This document shows positions 1 through 8,250 of a DNA stretch of 64,000 nucleotides, one piece after another. The notes under the pieces are model-generated. The model worked only from the letters and a program-made list of their open reading frames with translations, was not told the DNA's origin and did not search any database. Within the stretch, counting starts at the first letter, position 1. Each line of letters opens with the position of its first letter. The stretch is from Roseiarcus sp963774195 (GTDB lineage Bacteria > Pseudomonadota > Alphaproteobacteria > Rhizobiales > Beijerinckiaceae). The stretch lies in the NCBI GenBank assembly GCA_963774195.1, contig CAVZDY010000003.1, positions 124,001 through 188,000 of the forward strand. Reading direction: 5' to 3'. The translations under genes and the position numbers were made by a program.

Positions 1-238
1 GCCGTTCCTTGAACATGATCCGGGCCCGGAGGGCTGGAGCGGCTATTTCGTCGTGCACGGCCATACGCCCAACGACGCCAAGTCGCATGTCTCGCACGCC
101 GATCAGATTGATCGTTTCCGTCTCAATCTCGACGTCGGCTCGGGCAATTCGGGCGTCGCCGAAATGGCGATCATTCGCGCCGACCGGGCCGAGGTCGTCG
201 CGGCGCGCGGGCCGACCAACAAGGCGATGGGCGTTTGA
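1..238 (+). CDS. Metallophosphoesterase (serine/threonine phosphatase-like), 3' part only
   Basis: The frame open from base 2 to the TGA at 236-238 encodes about 78 residues with no start in the window. It contains VVHGHTP followed by an RLNLD.G block. In calcineurin-like phosphoesterases of the bacterial protein phosphatase 1 type, the GHTP histidine is a late metal ligand and the NLD.G segment follows it. The rest of the gene, with the GDxxD and GNHE motifs, lies upstream. Substrate is unknown. Confidence 0.7.
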   Translation, partial: PFLEHDPGPEGWSGYFVVHGHTPNDAKSHVSHADQIDRFRLNLDVGSGNSGVAEMAIIRADRAEVVAARGPTNKAMGV

Positions 239-244
239 GGCCTG

Positions 245-1426
245 TCACGTCAGCCGGCGCAGCGTACGCTCGTCGAGCGCGTCGGTGAAGGCGGTGGGCG
301 CCCAGCCCTCCCGCAGCGCTTGCACCATGAGTTGCGCCGGGGTCTGAGGAGCAAGACCGCCCACCGGCGGATCGCGGTCGAGATTGGTTGGAAACGCGTA
401 GCCTTCGGCCGCGGCGGCGATCGCGGTCGCGCGCTCTCGCTCGGTAAGTTCGTTCATGCCGAGCAGAACTGGATAAAGCGCATTTGCCATGCGAACCCGA
501 TCGACCGATTCCATCGCCCTCCCATAGGGGGAGGAAATCTGCAGCAGATTGGCCATGCGCTTCACGTCCTTCGTGCGATTGTGGCCCGCCGCATGGAACA
601 ACGCGGGATTGAAGAAGACGGCGTCGCCCTTGGCGAGCGGCAATTGCACGTGGTTGCGCTCGAAATAGGCGATGAATTCCGGCCTGCGCCAGGCAAAATA
701 GCCGGGGACGAAATTCTGCGAGAAGGGCAGATAGAGCGTCGGCCCGGTCTCGACTGGCATGTCGCAATGGGCGACCGCGCCTTGCAGCGTCATCACCGGC
801 GACAATTGATGGGTGTGGGCGGGGAATTCTTCGATCTCCGCCGCGGTCTGGAAGCCCATGTGATAGTCGCGATGAACCGACTGCGCCTCGCCGCCCGGAT
901 TGACGACGTTGAGCTGCGAGGTGATTTGATAGCCGGTTCCGAGCCAAGCCTGCGCCGCCATCGCGATCGCTTCGTTGGCGTAGTAGCGCGCAAAGACGTC
1001 CGGCGCAGCGAGGCACAGCTTCTCCAGCGCGTTCCAAACTCGGTCGTTCGCGCCGGGCTTGGCGAAATGATCGCCGCCGCGCGCGGCGAGCCGTTGCGTT
1101 TCGATGATTTCGTGGAATATGCGGGACGCGGCGTCGACGACGTCGAGATCCGCGAGGGCCTTCTCGAAGACGACGATGCCCGGGCCCGTCAGCATCGCCT
1201 CGGCCCATTCCGCCATGAAAGCCTTGCGCTGGATGGGATCGGCCGCGGCGGCGCGGATCGCGTCGCCGTCATAGATCGGCACGTCGGACCGGATCGCCGC
1301 CGCGAGCGGATAGTCGGCAGGGTCCGTGCGGCGCTGCACGATGTTCAAAAAGTTGTCGAGTTTGCAGGATTCAGGCGTCAGCCACACACGCGCGGAGCGT
1401 TGGGCGACGATCGCTTCGGCATTCAC
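245..1426 (-). CDS. Phytanoyl-CoA dioxygenase (PhyH) family protein
   Basis: A 393-residue Fe(II)/2-oxoglutarate oxygenase of the PhyH type. Visible features are the HxD iron ligands in SVHRDYH (about H185 and D187), the distal histidine in the FHAAGHNRT segment (about 278-282) and an arginine just after it that would bind 2-oxoglutarate. The frame is open further upstream, but I chose GTG at 1426 because GGGAGGG sits about 7 nt before it and the 63 upstream residues are low-complexity Arg/Ala. It is divergent from the amidohydrolase at 1648. The family hydroxylates small molecules as well as acyl-CoA, so the substrate is not assignable; neighbours suggest catabolism of an imported compound. 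Confidence 0.8.
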   Translation of the reverse strand: MNAEAIVAQRSARVWLTPESCKLDNFLNIVQRRTDPADYPLAAAIRSDVPIYDGDAIRAAAADPIQRKAFMAEWAEAMLTGPGIVVFEKALADLDVVDAASRIFHEIIETQRLAARGGDHFAKPGANDRVWNALEKLCLAAPDVFARYYANEAIAMAAQAWLGTGYQITSQLNVVNPGGEAQSVHRDYHMGFQTAAEIEEFPAHTHQLSPVMTLQGAVAHCDMPVETGPTLYLPFSQNFVPGYFAWRRPEFIAYFERNHVQLPLAKGDAVFFNPALFHAAGHNRTKDVKRMANLLQISSPYGRAMESVDRVRMANALYPVLLGMNELTERERATAIAAAAEGYAFPTNLDRDPPVGGLAPQTPAQLMVQALREGWAPTAFTDALDERTLRRLT

Positions 1427-1647
1427 CGTGCGTCCCTCCCATTCTGTCGTCGGCTTTGCAGCCTTGGCGGCCGCCCTCCGGGCGACGAGCCCACCAACTG
1501 AACACCTTCGCGCTCCTCGCCGCAAGCGCCTCGTCGTCGCCGGTGGTCGACAGGCGTCATAGCGGGCAGGGTATCTCCCGGCGCCAATTGCGGCTAAACG
1601 TACGAAAAGGCGCATTATCGCCGCAAGAATGGCAGGCTTAGTTTTTC

Positions 1648-2979
1648 ATGCGGACATGGATCAAGAACCCGCTCGCAATTTTCGCGGACGCCGCAGGGGG
1701 TGGCCTCGTCGTTGACGAGGGACGGATCGTTGAAACGGTTGCAAGCGGACGCAAGCCCTCGGCGCCGGTCGAGGCGACGTTCGACGCCTCCCGGCATGTC
1801 GTGTTGCCCGGGCTCATCAACACGCACCATCACTTTTACCAGTCGTTGACGCGCGCTCACCCATCCGCGATCAACAAGGAACTCTTCCCCTGGCTCACCG
1901 CGCTCTATCCGATCTGGGCGCGGCTCAAGCCGAATCAGCTGCGCGCCGCGGTGCGACTGGTGCTGACGGAACTTATGGTGTCCGGCTGCACGACGGCTTC
2001 CGATCATCACTATCTCTTCCCGCGCGGGCTCGAGAACGCCGTCGACATCGAAGTGGAAGAAGCGCGCGCCCTCGGCATGCGAATGACGGTGACGCGCGGC
2101 TCGATGGACCTCGGCCGGAAGGACGGCGGCCTGCCGCCCGACAGCGTGGTGCAGGATCCCGACACCATCCTCGAAGACAGCGAGCGCGTGCTCAAGCTGT
2201 TCCATGATCCGAAACCCGGCGCGCAAATTCAGATCGCGCTCGCGCCTTGTTCGCCGTTCTCGAGCAACAAGCGGGTGATGGTCGAAACCGCCAAGCTCGC
2301 CGAGCGCTACGATTGCCAGATGCATACGCATCTCTGCGAGACCAAGGACGAGGAACGCTTCTGCCTCGAACGGTTCGGCATGCGTCCGGTCGACTTTCTC
2401 GAGGAGACGGGCTGGATGTCGAAGCGCACCTGGCTCGCGCACGGCATTCATTTCAACGACGAGGAGATTCGGCGGCTGGGCCGCGCGGGCGTTGGTGTTT
2501 GCCATTGCGCCGCCTCGAACATGGTGCTCGCCTCGGGCATCTGCCGAACCTGCGAACTCGAGGCGGCCGGCTCGCCGGTCGGTCTCGGCGTCGACGGCTC
2601 CGCGTCGAACGACGCTTCGAACATGATCGAGGCGCTGCGGCACGCGCTGATGATCGGCCGTCTGCGCTACGGCGCGTCGAAAGTGACGCATCTCGACGTG
2701 CTCCGCTGGGGCACCGAGGGCTCGGCGCGCTGCCTGGGCCGCAGCGACATCGGGCGCATCGCCGTCGGCTATCAGGCGGATCTTGCGCTCTTCACGCTCG
2801 ACGAACTGCGCTTCAGCGGCTCGCATGATCCGCTCGCCGCGTTGATCCTGTGCGGCGCCCATCGCGCCGATCGCGTGATGATCGGCGGAGCGTGGCGCGT
2901 GATCGACGGCGCTCCGGTCGGCGTCGACGTCGCCGCGTTGATGGCGGAGCATCGCGAGGCCGCGCTGGCGATGGCCTGA
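1648..2979 (+). CDS. 8-oxoguanine deaminase-like amidohydrolase
   Basis: A 443-residue metal-dependent hydrolase of the amidohydrolase superfamily, in the subgroup of 8-oxoguanine deaminase and hydroxyatrazine/guanine deaminases. The N-terminal metal motif is INTHHHF (HxH at about 60-62). Later come HTHLCET, AHGIHF and LGVDGSASND, which supply the remaining histidines, a glutamate and the catalytic aspartate. Length matches the subgroup (about 440-450). 8-Oxoguanine deaminase converts 8-oxoguanine to urate plus ammonia. The exact substrate here is inferred from overall similarity; an N-heterocycle deaminase is firm, 8-oxoguanine less so. It lies divergent to the PhyH gene and converges on the ABC permease operon. 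Confidence 0.8.
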   Translation: MRTWIKNPLAIFADAAGGGLVVDEGRIVETVASGRKPSAPVEATFDASRHVVLPGLINTHHHFYQSLTRAHPSAINKELFPWLTALYPIWARLKPNQLRAAVRLVLTELMVSGCTTASDHHYLFPRGLENAVDIEVEEARALGMRMTVTRGSMDLGRKDGGLPPDSVVQDPDTILEDSERVLKLFHDPKPGAQIQIALAPCSPFSSNKRVMVETAKLAERYDCQMHTHLCETKDEERFCLERFGMRPVDFLEETGWMSKRTWLAHGIHFNDEEIRRLGRAGVGVCHCAASNMVLASGICRTCELEAAGSPVGLGVDGSASNDASNMIEALRHALMIGRLRYGASKVTHLDVLRWGTEGSARCLGRSDIGRIAVGYQADLALFTLDELRFSGSHDPLAALILCGAHRADRVMIGGAWRVIDGAPVGVDVAALMAEHREAALAMA

Positions 2980-3000
2980 GCGTTCTGCCGTTAGGTGGAA

Positions 3001-3132
3001 CCGTCATTGCGAGCGGAGCGAAGCAATCCAGCGATCGAGATCTCGCCAGCAAGTCGCGGTGCGTTCCGTCGGCGCTTCGATTCCCTGACGCTTCGATCTC
3101 TGGATCGCCGCGCTTCGCTCGCGATGCCGGTT
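3001..3132. repeat. Dispersed palindromic repeat, copy 1
   Basis: About 130 bp whose ends are imperfect inverted repeats: the left end reads CCGTCATTGCGAGCGGAGCG and the right end reads as its approximate reverse complement near 3095-3130. The same unit recurs near 12.9, 13.0, 15.8 and 63.7 kb. It resembles REP/MITE-like intergenic elements of Hyphomicrobiales. It lies between two converging genes and could act as a transcription boundary. Confidence 0.75.
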
Positions 3133-3181
3133 CAACCAATAGACAGCGTGTTCTAAGCTAAGCGAGACGACACACTCGTTC

Positions 3182-3943
3182 TCAGCGCCGCTGGGCTTGC
3201 CAGCGTAGCGCCCGCGCTTCGACTAGCGACAGCAGTCCATTGGCGACGAGGCCGATTGCGCCGAGCAGGATGACGCCCGCGAAGAGGTCGGCCGAGCGGT
3301 AGGCGCGCGCGGCGAGCAGCACCCACTGGCCGAGGCCGTCGAGGCCGGCGATCATCTCGCAGACGACAGCGAGGATGAGGGCAACGGTGAGACCGAGCCG
3401 CAGGCCGGCGAGGATGTCGGGCGCGGCGGAGGGCAGGGCGATTTTGATCGCCGTCTGCCATCCGTTCAGGCCGAGGACGCGCGCCACCTCTTTCAGTCGC
3501 GGCTCGACCGCGCCGAAACCATGCATCGTCGCCAGCAGCATCGGCCAGACCGCGCCGAAGCCGATCACGCCGAGCGCCATGGCGGTCGAGAGGCCGAACA
3601 TCGCGATCGCCACGGGAATGATCGCGGATGCGGGCAGCGGGCGAAGGAACTCGAGCGACGGTCCGATATAGGCCCGCGCCGTCGCGCTCGAACCGATCAG
3701 CGCGCCGAGCAGGACGCCGACCGCCGAGGCGATCAGCCAGCCGGCGATCATGTGCTCGATCGTGCCGGCGAGCTTGATCGATAGGTCGGCGCGCGTGAGG
3801 CCGGTCCACAGAGCGCCGAAGGCGCGTTCCGGCGAGGGGAGGAAGACAGGCGAGACGAGCCTGAAGGCGGCGATTTCCCGCCATGCGAGGATGAGCGCGA
3901 GAAGGAACGCGAGGCTCGCGATGCGCCAGGCGAGGGCCTTCAT
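3182..3943 (-). CDS. ABC transporter permease (NitT/TauT type)
   Basis: A 253-residue inner membrane permease of the BPD_transp_1 type found in nitrate/sulfonate/taurine importers. Several hydrophobic segments are evident. The cytoplasmic EAA-like loop reads EVARVLGLNGWQ..IKIALPSAAPDI, where the ATPase docks. I chose the ATG at 3943 because it overlaps the stop of the upstream permease in an ATGA; the longer reading is Arg-rich and unlike a permease N-terminus. Last gene of a GntR-ATPase-permease-permease operon, so it probably forms a heterodimeric channel with the preceding permease. Confidence 0.88.
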   Translation of the reverse strand: MKALAWRIASLAFLLALILAWREIAAFRLVSPVFLPSPERAFGALWTGLTRADLSIKLAGTIEHMIAGWLIASAVGVLLGALIGSSATARAYIGPSLEFLRPLPASAIIPVAIAMFGLSTAMALGVIGFGAVWPMLLATMHGFGAVEPRLKEVARVLGLNGWQTAIKIALPSAAPDILAGLRLGLTVALILAVVCEMIAGLDGLGQWVLLAARAYRSADLFAGVILLGAIGLVANGLLSLVEARALRWQAQRR

Positions 3944-4695
3944 GGCTCGCTCCCCAATCGCGCCGCCTCGCCAAACAGGCGCTGCTGGGCGAAGACGAGC
4001 AGCGCATTGAGGCCGAAGCCGACAATGCCGATCCACAGGAGATAGGCGAGCATGACGTCGGGCCGCAGGGCCTGCCCAGCGGTCATGACGCCGTTGCCGA
4101 GGCCCATCGGATTGACCGCGATTTCGACCGTCACTGCAACGACGAGCGATATGCCCGCGGCGAGGCGGAGCGCAACGAAGATGCGCGGCAAGGCGGCCGG
4201 TGCGATGATCTTGAAGACCCGCGCGAAGGGTCCGAGCTTGAGCACCTCAGCGACTTCGATCAGGCGCGGCTCGACGCCTGCGACCGCCGCCCGCGACAGC
4301 ACGAGCACCGTCCATAGACAGGCGAAGGCGACGATGGCGATCTCTAAGCGATAGCCGAAGCCGAGAGCGACGAGAGCGATCGGGATCACCGCCACCGAGG
4401 GGATCGGCCGCATCAATTCGACGCTGAGTTCAGTCAGCCGATCGAGCGCGCTGACGCTGCCGAACAGGATCCCAAGCGCAAGCCCGATTGCGGCGCCGAT
4501 CGCGAGGCCGCCGAACGCGCTCGCCAGCGTGTCGCGCGTCGCAATGAGCAGCGAGCCGTCGGCGAGAGCGTAGACAAGCGCCGACGCCACCGCCGATGGC
4601 GGCGCGATGGTGTCGCTCGGTCCGGCGAGGCGGGCGCCGATCTCAGCGAGGATCAGCAAGGCCGCCGGCAGGGCGAGCGCCCGCGCGGCCTTCAA
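3940..4695 (-). CDS. ABC transporter permease (NitT/TauT type)
   Basis: A 251-residue multi-spanning permease, homologous to but distinct from the next gene. The docking loop is EVAEVLKLGPFARVFKIIAPAALPRI. It overlaps the ATPase gene and the downstream permease by 4 bp each, so the three are translationally coupled. Two different permease subunits with one ATPase is less common in this family than a homodimeric channel. Substrate unknown; FAH and cyclase genes across the promoter suggest an organic acid or N-heterocycle. Confidence 0.88.
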   Translation of the reverse strand: MKAARALALPAALLILAEIGARLAGPSDTIAPPSAVASALVYALADGSLLIATRDTLASAFGGLAIGAAIGLALGILFGSVSALDRLTELSVELMRPIPSVAVIPIALVALGFGYRLEIAIVAFACLWTVLVLSRAAVAGVEPRLIEVAEVLKLGPFARVFKIIAPAALPRIFVALRLAAGISLVVAVTVEIAVNPMGLGNGVMTAGQALRPDVMLAYLLWIGIVGFGLNALLVFAQQRLFGEAARLGSEP

Positions 4696-5477
4696 CGCGC
4701 GCCTCCTGCTTCCGCAGTGTGGATGAAGTCGTAGAGTTCGCGCCGCAGCCGGAGGAACTCCGCACTCTCGCGCGTCGCGACCTGGTCGCGCGGGCGGGGC
4801 AGGGTCACCTTGAGATCCAGGCCGATGCGGCCCGGATGCGGGGAAAGGCCGATGACGCGATCGCCGACATAGATCGCCTCCTCGAGGTCATGCGTGACGA
4901 AGAAGATCGTGGCGCCACTCGCCTTCGCGATCGCCAGCATTTCGTCCTGCAGCGCCTGGCGCGTCATCGCGTCGAGCGCGCCGAACGGTTCGTCCATCAA
5001 CAGCGCGGCCGGCTCCTGGGCGAGACAGCGCGCGATCTGCAAACGCTGCTGCATGCCGCCCGACATCTGCGAAGGGAACTTGTCGCTGTGATTCGGCAGC
5101 CCTACCTTCTTGAGCAGCGCGGCGATGCGCTCGGCGCGCCCGCTGCGCGGAGCGCCCGCAGCCTCGAGCGCAAGCGAAATGTTGCCGGCGGCGGTCCGCC
5201 ATGGCAGCAGCGCCTTGGCGTAATCCTGAAAGACGACGGCGACGTCGCGCCGCGGTCCGCGCATCGGCGCGCCGTCGAACATGACGACGCCGGCCGTCGG
5301 CTCGATCAAGCCCGCCGCGACGCGCAGCGCCGTCGTCTTGCCGCTGCCCGAGGGGCCGACGACGCAGACAATCTCGCCGCGCCGCACTTCGAGCGAGAGC
5401 TTGCCGAGAACGAGATGTTTTTGAAACGCGACATCGACGTCTCGGAAGACGATCAGCGGGGTGCAGGGGGTGGTCAC
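4692..5477 (-). CDS. ABC transporter ATP-binding protein (NitT/TauT type)
   Basis: A 261-residue nucleotide-binding subunit. Walker A is GPSGSGKTT (about 40-48), the Q-loop lies in VVFQDYAKALLPW, the signature is MSGGMQQR, Walker B is ALLMDEPFGALD and the H-switch lies in FFVTHDLEEA. The LLPW after the Q-loop is typical of the TauB/SsuB/NrtD subfamily. Translation starts at GTG 5477, overlapping the TGA of the GntR gene. It energises the two downstream permeases. Confidence 0.92.
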   Translation of the reverse strand: MTTPCTPLIVFRDVDVAFQKHLVLGKLSLEVRRGEIVCVVGPSGSGKTTALRVAAGLIEPTAGVVMFDGAPMRGPRRDVAVVFQDYAKALLPWRTAAGNISLALEAAGAPRSGRAERIAALLKKVGLPNHSDKFPSQMSGGMQQRLQIARCLAQEPAALLMDEPFGALDAMTRQALQDEMLAIAKASGATIFFVTHDLEEAIYVGDRVIGLSPHPGRIGLDLKVTLPRPRDQVATRESAEFLRLRRELYDFIHTAEAGGAR

Positions 5478-6148
5478 AGCGAGCCTCCCGACGCCGCGCC
5501 GCCGTAGACATGCCTCAGCGTTGAAGCGATATGCGCGGCAAGGTTGGCGCAGGCCTTCTCGCTGGCGCGCGAGATCGCGAGATCGGCGATCGTCTGATGT
5601 TCGTGCAAGAATTCTTCAGGGTCTGCGAGTTTCGCCATCATCAGGCGGCGATAGCGATAGGCCTGATCGTAGAGATCGGAATGGGCGGCCAGCATGCGCG
5701 GCGAGTTGCAGGCGGCGATCAACGCGGTGTGGAAGGCCTTGTGAAGCACGTCGAACTCCGGCCTGCCTTCGCCGAACTCGCGACCGGCGTCGCGCACATA
5801 GCGCTTGAGCCGGTGCAAGGCGGCGACGATGTCGCCCTCCCATTCGCCGCGTCCGGCCGCCATGCTGAGCCGGAGCGCTTCGCATTCGATCACGGTGCGT
5901 ATGCGGACAAGGTCGGCGAGATCCTCGCGCGAAATCTCTTTGACGCGAAAGCCGCGCTGGCCGATCGCATCGACAAGGCCGCGCGAGACCAGCCGCGACA
6001 GGCCCTCGCGCAGTGGAGTCGCGCCGATGCCATAGTGGGCCGCGCGCTCGGCGATGCCGAGCCGCGCTCCTGGCGCGAGAGCGCCGGATAGGATGTCGGC
6101 CTCGACGAGCGCGGCGGCGCGCTCGCTTAAGGTGTCGACGGAAATCAT
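5474..6148 (-). CDS. GntR family transcriptional regulator (FCD/FadR subfamily)
   Basis: A 224-residue regulator. An N-terminal winged helix (about residues 5-70) contains the GntR pattern ILSGALAPGARL...ATPLREGLSRLVSRGLV. A helical ligand-binding C-domain of FCD type follows (RIRTVIECEAL, then FHTALIAACNSPRM and HEHQTI, with acidic and histidine metal-site positions). I chose ATG 6148; the extra 32 upstream codons lack the family pattern. It is co-transcribed with the transporter, being the first gene of the operon whose ATPase overlaps its stop. Probable local regulator of the importer and FAH/cyclase genes, acting at the 7182-7211 palindrome (inference). Confidence 0.88.
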   Translation of the reverse strand: MISVDTLSERAAALVEADILSGALAPGARLGIAERAAHYGIGATPLREGLSRLVSRGLVDAIGQRGFRVKEISREDLADLVRIRTVIECEALRLSMAAGRGEWEGDIVAALHRLKRYVRDAGREFGEGRPEFDVLHKAFHTALIAACNSPRMLAAHSDLYDQAYRYRRLMMAKLADPEEFLHEHQTIADLAISRASEKACANLAAHIASTLRHVYGGAASGGSL

Positions 6149-6171
6149 TGCTGCGGCCCTTACGTTGCTTG

Positions 6172-7140
6172 TTAAGGCAGGACCAATTTGCTGGAATCGA
6201 TTTGGCTCTGCAGCATGTCCTGTTGTTTCATCACATCGATCCACCAGGCAAAATCGCTCGCCTTGAGCTTCGGCTCGGCAAGGCCAGGGCGGTTCAGCTT
6301 GACGATCTCGAGCGGCAGGTGGGTAAACTTGGCGATCGAGACGCTCGCCTTCTCGCGGTCTGAATTGACCATCGCCGCCGCTTCCTCGATCGACGCACGG
6401 AACGCCTTGATGACTTCAGGATTCTGCTCGGCGAAGCTGCGCGTCGTCACGTAGGAGATGATCGGCTCCGTGCGGCCGAGTTCGGAGGCGTAGCGCACCG
6501 CGACCGTGCCGGTGCCGGCGGTTTGCATGCGCGAGATGAAGGGCTCCGCTGTCAGCACGGCGTCGACGGCTCCGGACTTCAGCGCGTCGCTCATGGTCGG
6601 AAACGTCACCTCGACGAAATTGACTTTGCTAGGATCGACGCCTTGGTCGATCAGCCACTTGCGGAACAGTACGTGCAGGAAGGCTCCGATCCCGGGAGCA
6701 CCGACTTTCTTGCCCAGAAAATCCTTGGCGTCCTTGATCGTGACGCCGTTGCGCGCGACCGCGGCGATCAGATTGTTTGCGACGGGGTCCATCACCGAGG
6801 CGCCGTCGATGGCGACCAGATCCAGCCCGCCGTCGACCGCTTGAAGAAAGACGGTCTCGGTCGGACCGCCGATCTGGATCGAGTTGGAGACGATCGCCGG
6901 CGGAATGTTGGTGTTGATGCCGATCAGCGTCATGTCGACGTCGAGACCGTGCTTGGCGAAGACGCCTTCGTCGCGCGCCACCATGGCGGAGGCGCAGTCG
7001 GTCGTCGCGGTGCAGGCGACATGCAGTTTCACGTTTTCCGCCCAAGCGCCGCCGGCCGCGCATAGGGCGATGCCCGCCCCGAGCGACACTGTTCGCAAAT
7101 GGCGCACCGCGTCGGCCGCGCCGATCCGTCCGATCATCAC
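6172..7140 (-). CDS. ABC transporter periplasmic substrate-binding protein (NMT1/TauA-like)
   Basis: A 322-residue binding protein. An N-terminal Sec signal ends near AAGGAWA-E (about residue 34) and there is no lipobox, so it is probably soluble in the periplasm. The body has the type-2 periplasmic fold pattern of the SsuA/THI5/NMT1 family: ARDEGVFAKHGLDVD near the start, then KDFLGKKVGAPG and SDALKSGAVDAVLTAEPF. It is the first gene leftward from the divergent promoter and precedes GntR by only 23 bp, so SBP-GntR-ATPase-permease-permease probably forms one unit. Confidence 0.88.
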   Translation of the reverse strand: MMIGRIGAADAVRHLRTVSLGAGIALCAAGGAWAENVKLHVACTATTDCASAMVARDEGVFAKHGLDVDMTLIGINTNIPPAIVSNSIQIGGPTETVFLQAVDGGLDLVAIDGASVMDPVANNLIAAVARNGVTIKDAKDFLGKKVGAPGIGAFLHVLFRKWLIDQGVDPSKVNFVEVTFPTMSDALKSGAVDAVLTAEPFISRMQTAGTGTVAVRYASELGRTEPIISYVTTRSFAEQNPEVIKAFRASIEEAAAMVNSDREKASVSIAKFTHLPLEIVKLNRPGLAEPKLKASDFAWWIDVMKQQDMLQSQIDSSKLVLP

Positions 7141-7181
7141 GTTTCCTCTCCTTGTTTTGGGAGCGTGGCTCCTTGATTGTC

Positions 7182-7211
7182 GATAAAATGTATGTTCGTA
7201 TATATTTTATC
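7182..7211. promoter_or_regulatory. Near-palindromic operator candidate in the divergent promoter
   Basis: A 30 bp AT-rich near-palindrome with perfect 8 bp outer arms GATAAAAT / ATTTTATC and inner TAT/ATA matches. It stands out in a GC-rich genome. It lies between the starts of the binding protein (7140, leftward) and the FAH gene (7233, rightward), the expected place for a local GntR/FCD regulator to control both directions. Binding by the encoded GntR is inference. Confidence 0.6.
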
Positions 7212-7232
7212 CGTTGGCAAGGGGAGGAAACT

Positions 7233-8219
7233 ATGAGGCTAGCGACGTATCGTGAGGGAAACAGCGTCCGCATCGGCGTGTCGCACAGCGCAGACGCCAA
7301 GGTGTTCGATCTCGCGGCGGCTGCTGCGCGCGAGGGCGTCTCGCCCGCGCCGTTCGCTTCAATGCTGGCTCTGATCGACGCGGACGAGGCCGGCCTCGAT
7401 CTCGCGCGGAAGCTCTTCGCCAAGCGCGGCGGCGAGGAAGATCTGTCGACGGCGACCGCGTCGGTCGAGCTGCTCGCGCCGTTGCCCGAACCGCGCCAGA
7501 TGCGCGACGCGATGTCTTTCACGACCCACATTCTCCAGTCGGGCCGCGGCATGCAGGCATTGGCGGCGCGGGAAAAGGGCGGTGAGGAGGCGTTTCGCGT
7601 CGCGATGCAGGCGCCGCTCGGCGAGGTCGCCGAGGTCTACCGCCGCGTGCCGATTTTCTACATCACGAACCGCATGACGGTGGTGGGCCCGGGCGCGACG
7701 GTGAAGTGGCCGCGCTACAGCGAGGTGATGGACTACGAGGCCGAGTTCGGAATCGTGACGCGACGCACGCGCGCCAACATCCTGGCGCGCGACGCCGGAG
7801 CGCATATCTTCGGCTACACGGTCTTTAACGACTTTTCGGCGCGCGACCGGCAGTTGCTCGAGATGCAGGGCCGATTGGGCCCGGCCAAGGGCAAGAGCTT
7901 CGACGGCAGCAATGTTCTCGGACCCTATATTGTCACCCCCGATGAGATCAGCGACCCCCAGGCGCTCAAGGTCGCCGTCCGCATCAACGGCGAAACGCGA
8001 TCGACGGGCGACACGAGCGGCATGCTGTTCTCATTCGAGGAGATTCTCGCTTACGCCTCGCAGGACGAGACGATTCACGCCGGCGAGTTCTTCGGCTCGG
8101 GCACGATCGGCAACTGCTGCGGCCTCGAACTCGGGCGGTTTCTCGACGATGGAGACGTGATCGAGATTGACGTCGAGACGATCGGCGTCCTGCGCAACAC
8201 CGTGGTACGTCAAGGCTAG
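7233..8219 (+). CDS. Fumarylacetoacetate hydrolase (FAH) family protein
   Basis: A 329-residue FAH-fold enzyme. It shows an N-terminal cap (MRLATYREGNS), the core YITNRM....P....MDYEAEFGIV containing the metal-binding glutamates, and the later GYTVFNDFSARDRQ, KSFDGSNVLGPY and GSGTIGNCCGLELGRFLDDGD. These place it among FAH C-C hydrolases, hydratases and decarboxylases acting on ring-cleavage products. ATG 7233 is preceded by GGGGAGGAAA. It is followed 31 bp later by a cyclase-family gene and divergent from the transporter, suggesting that the imported compound is broken down here. Confidence 0.87.
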   Translation: MRLATYREGNSVRIGVSHSADAKVFDLAAAAAREGVSPAPFASMLALIDADEAGLDLARKLFAKRGGEEDLSTATASVELLAPLPEPRQMRDAMSFTTHILQSGRGMQALAAREKGGEEAFRVAMQAPLGEVAEVYRRVPIFYITNRMTVVGPGATVKWPRYSEVMDYEAEFGIVTRRTRANILARDAGAHIFGYTVFNDFSARDRQLLEMQGRLGPAKGKSFDGSNVLGPYIVTPDEISDPQALKVAVRINGETRSTGDTSGMLFSFEEILAYASQDETIHAGEFFGSGTIGNCCGLELGRFLDDGDVIEIDVETIGVLRNTVVRQG

Positions 8220-8250
8220 ACCCAGCGCAGAAACTTTCCGGGGAGACATC

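Noticed and set aside
171..1501. Long open frames on both strands over the PhyH gene
   Set aside because: Arg/Ala/Gly-rich shadows of a GC-rich coding sequence with no family motif; the frame with HxD and distal histidine explains the region.
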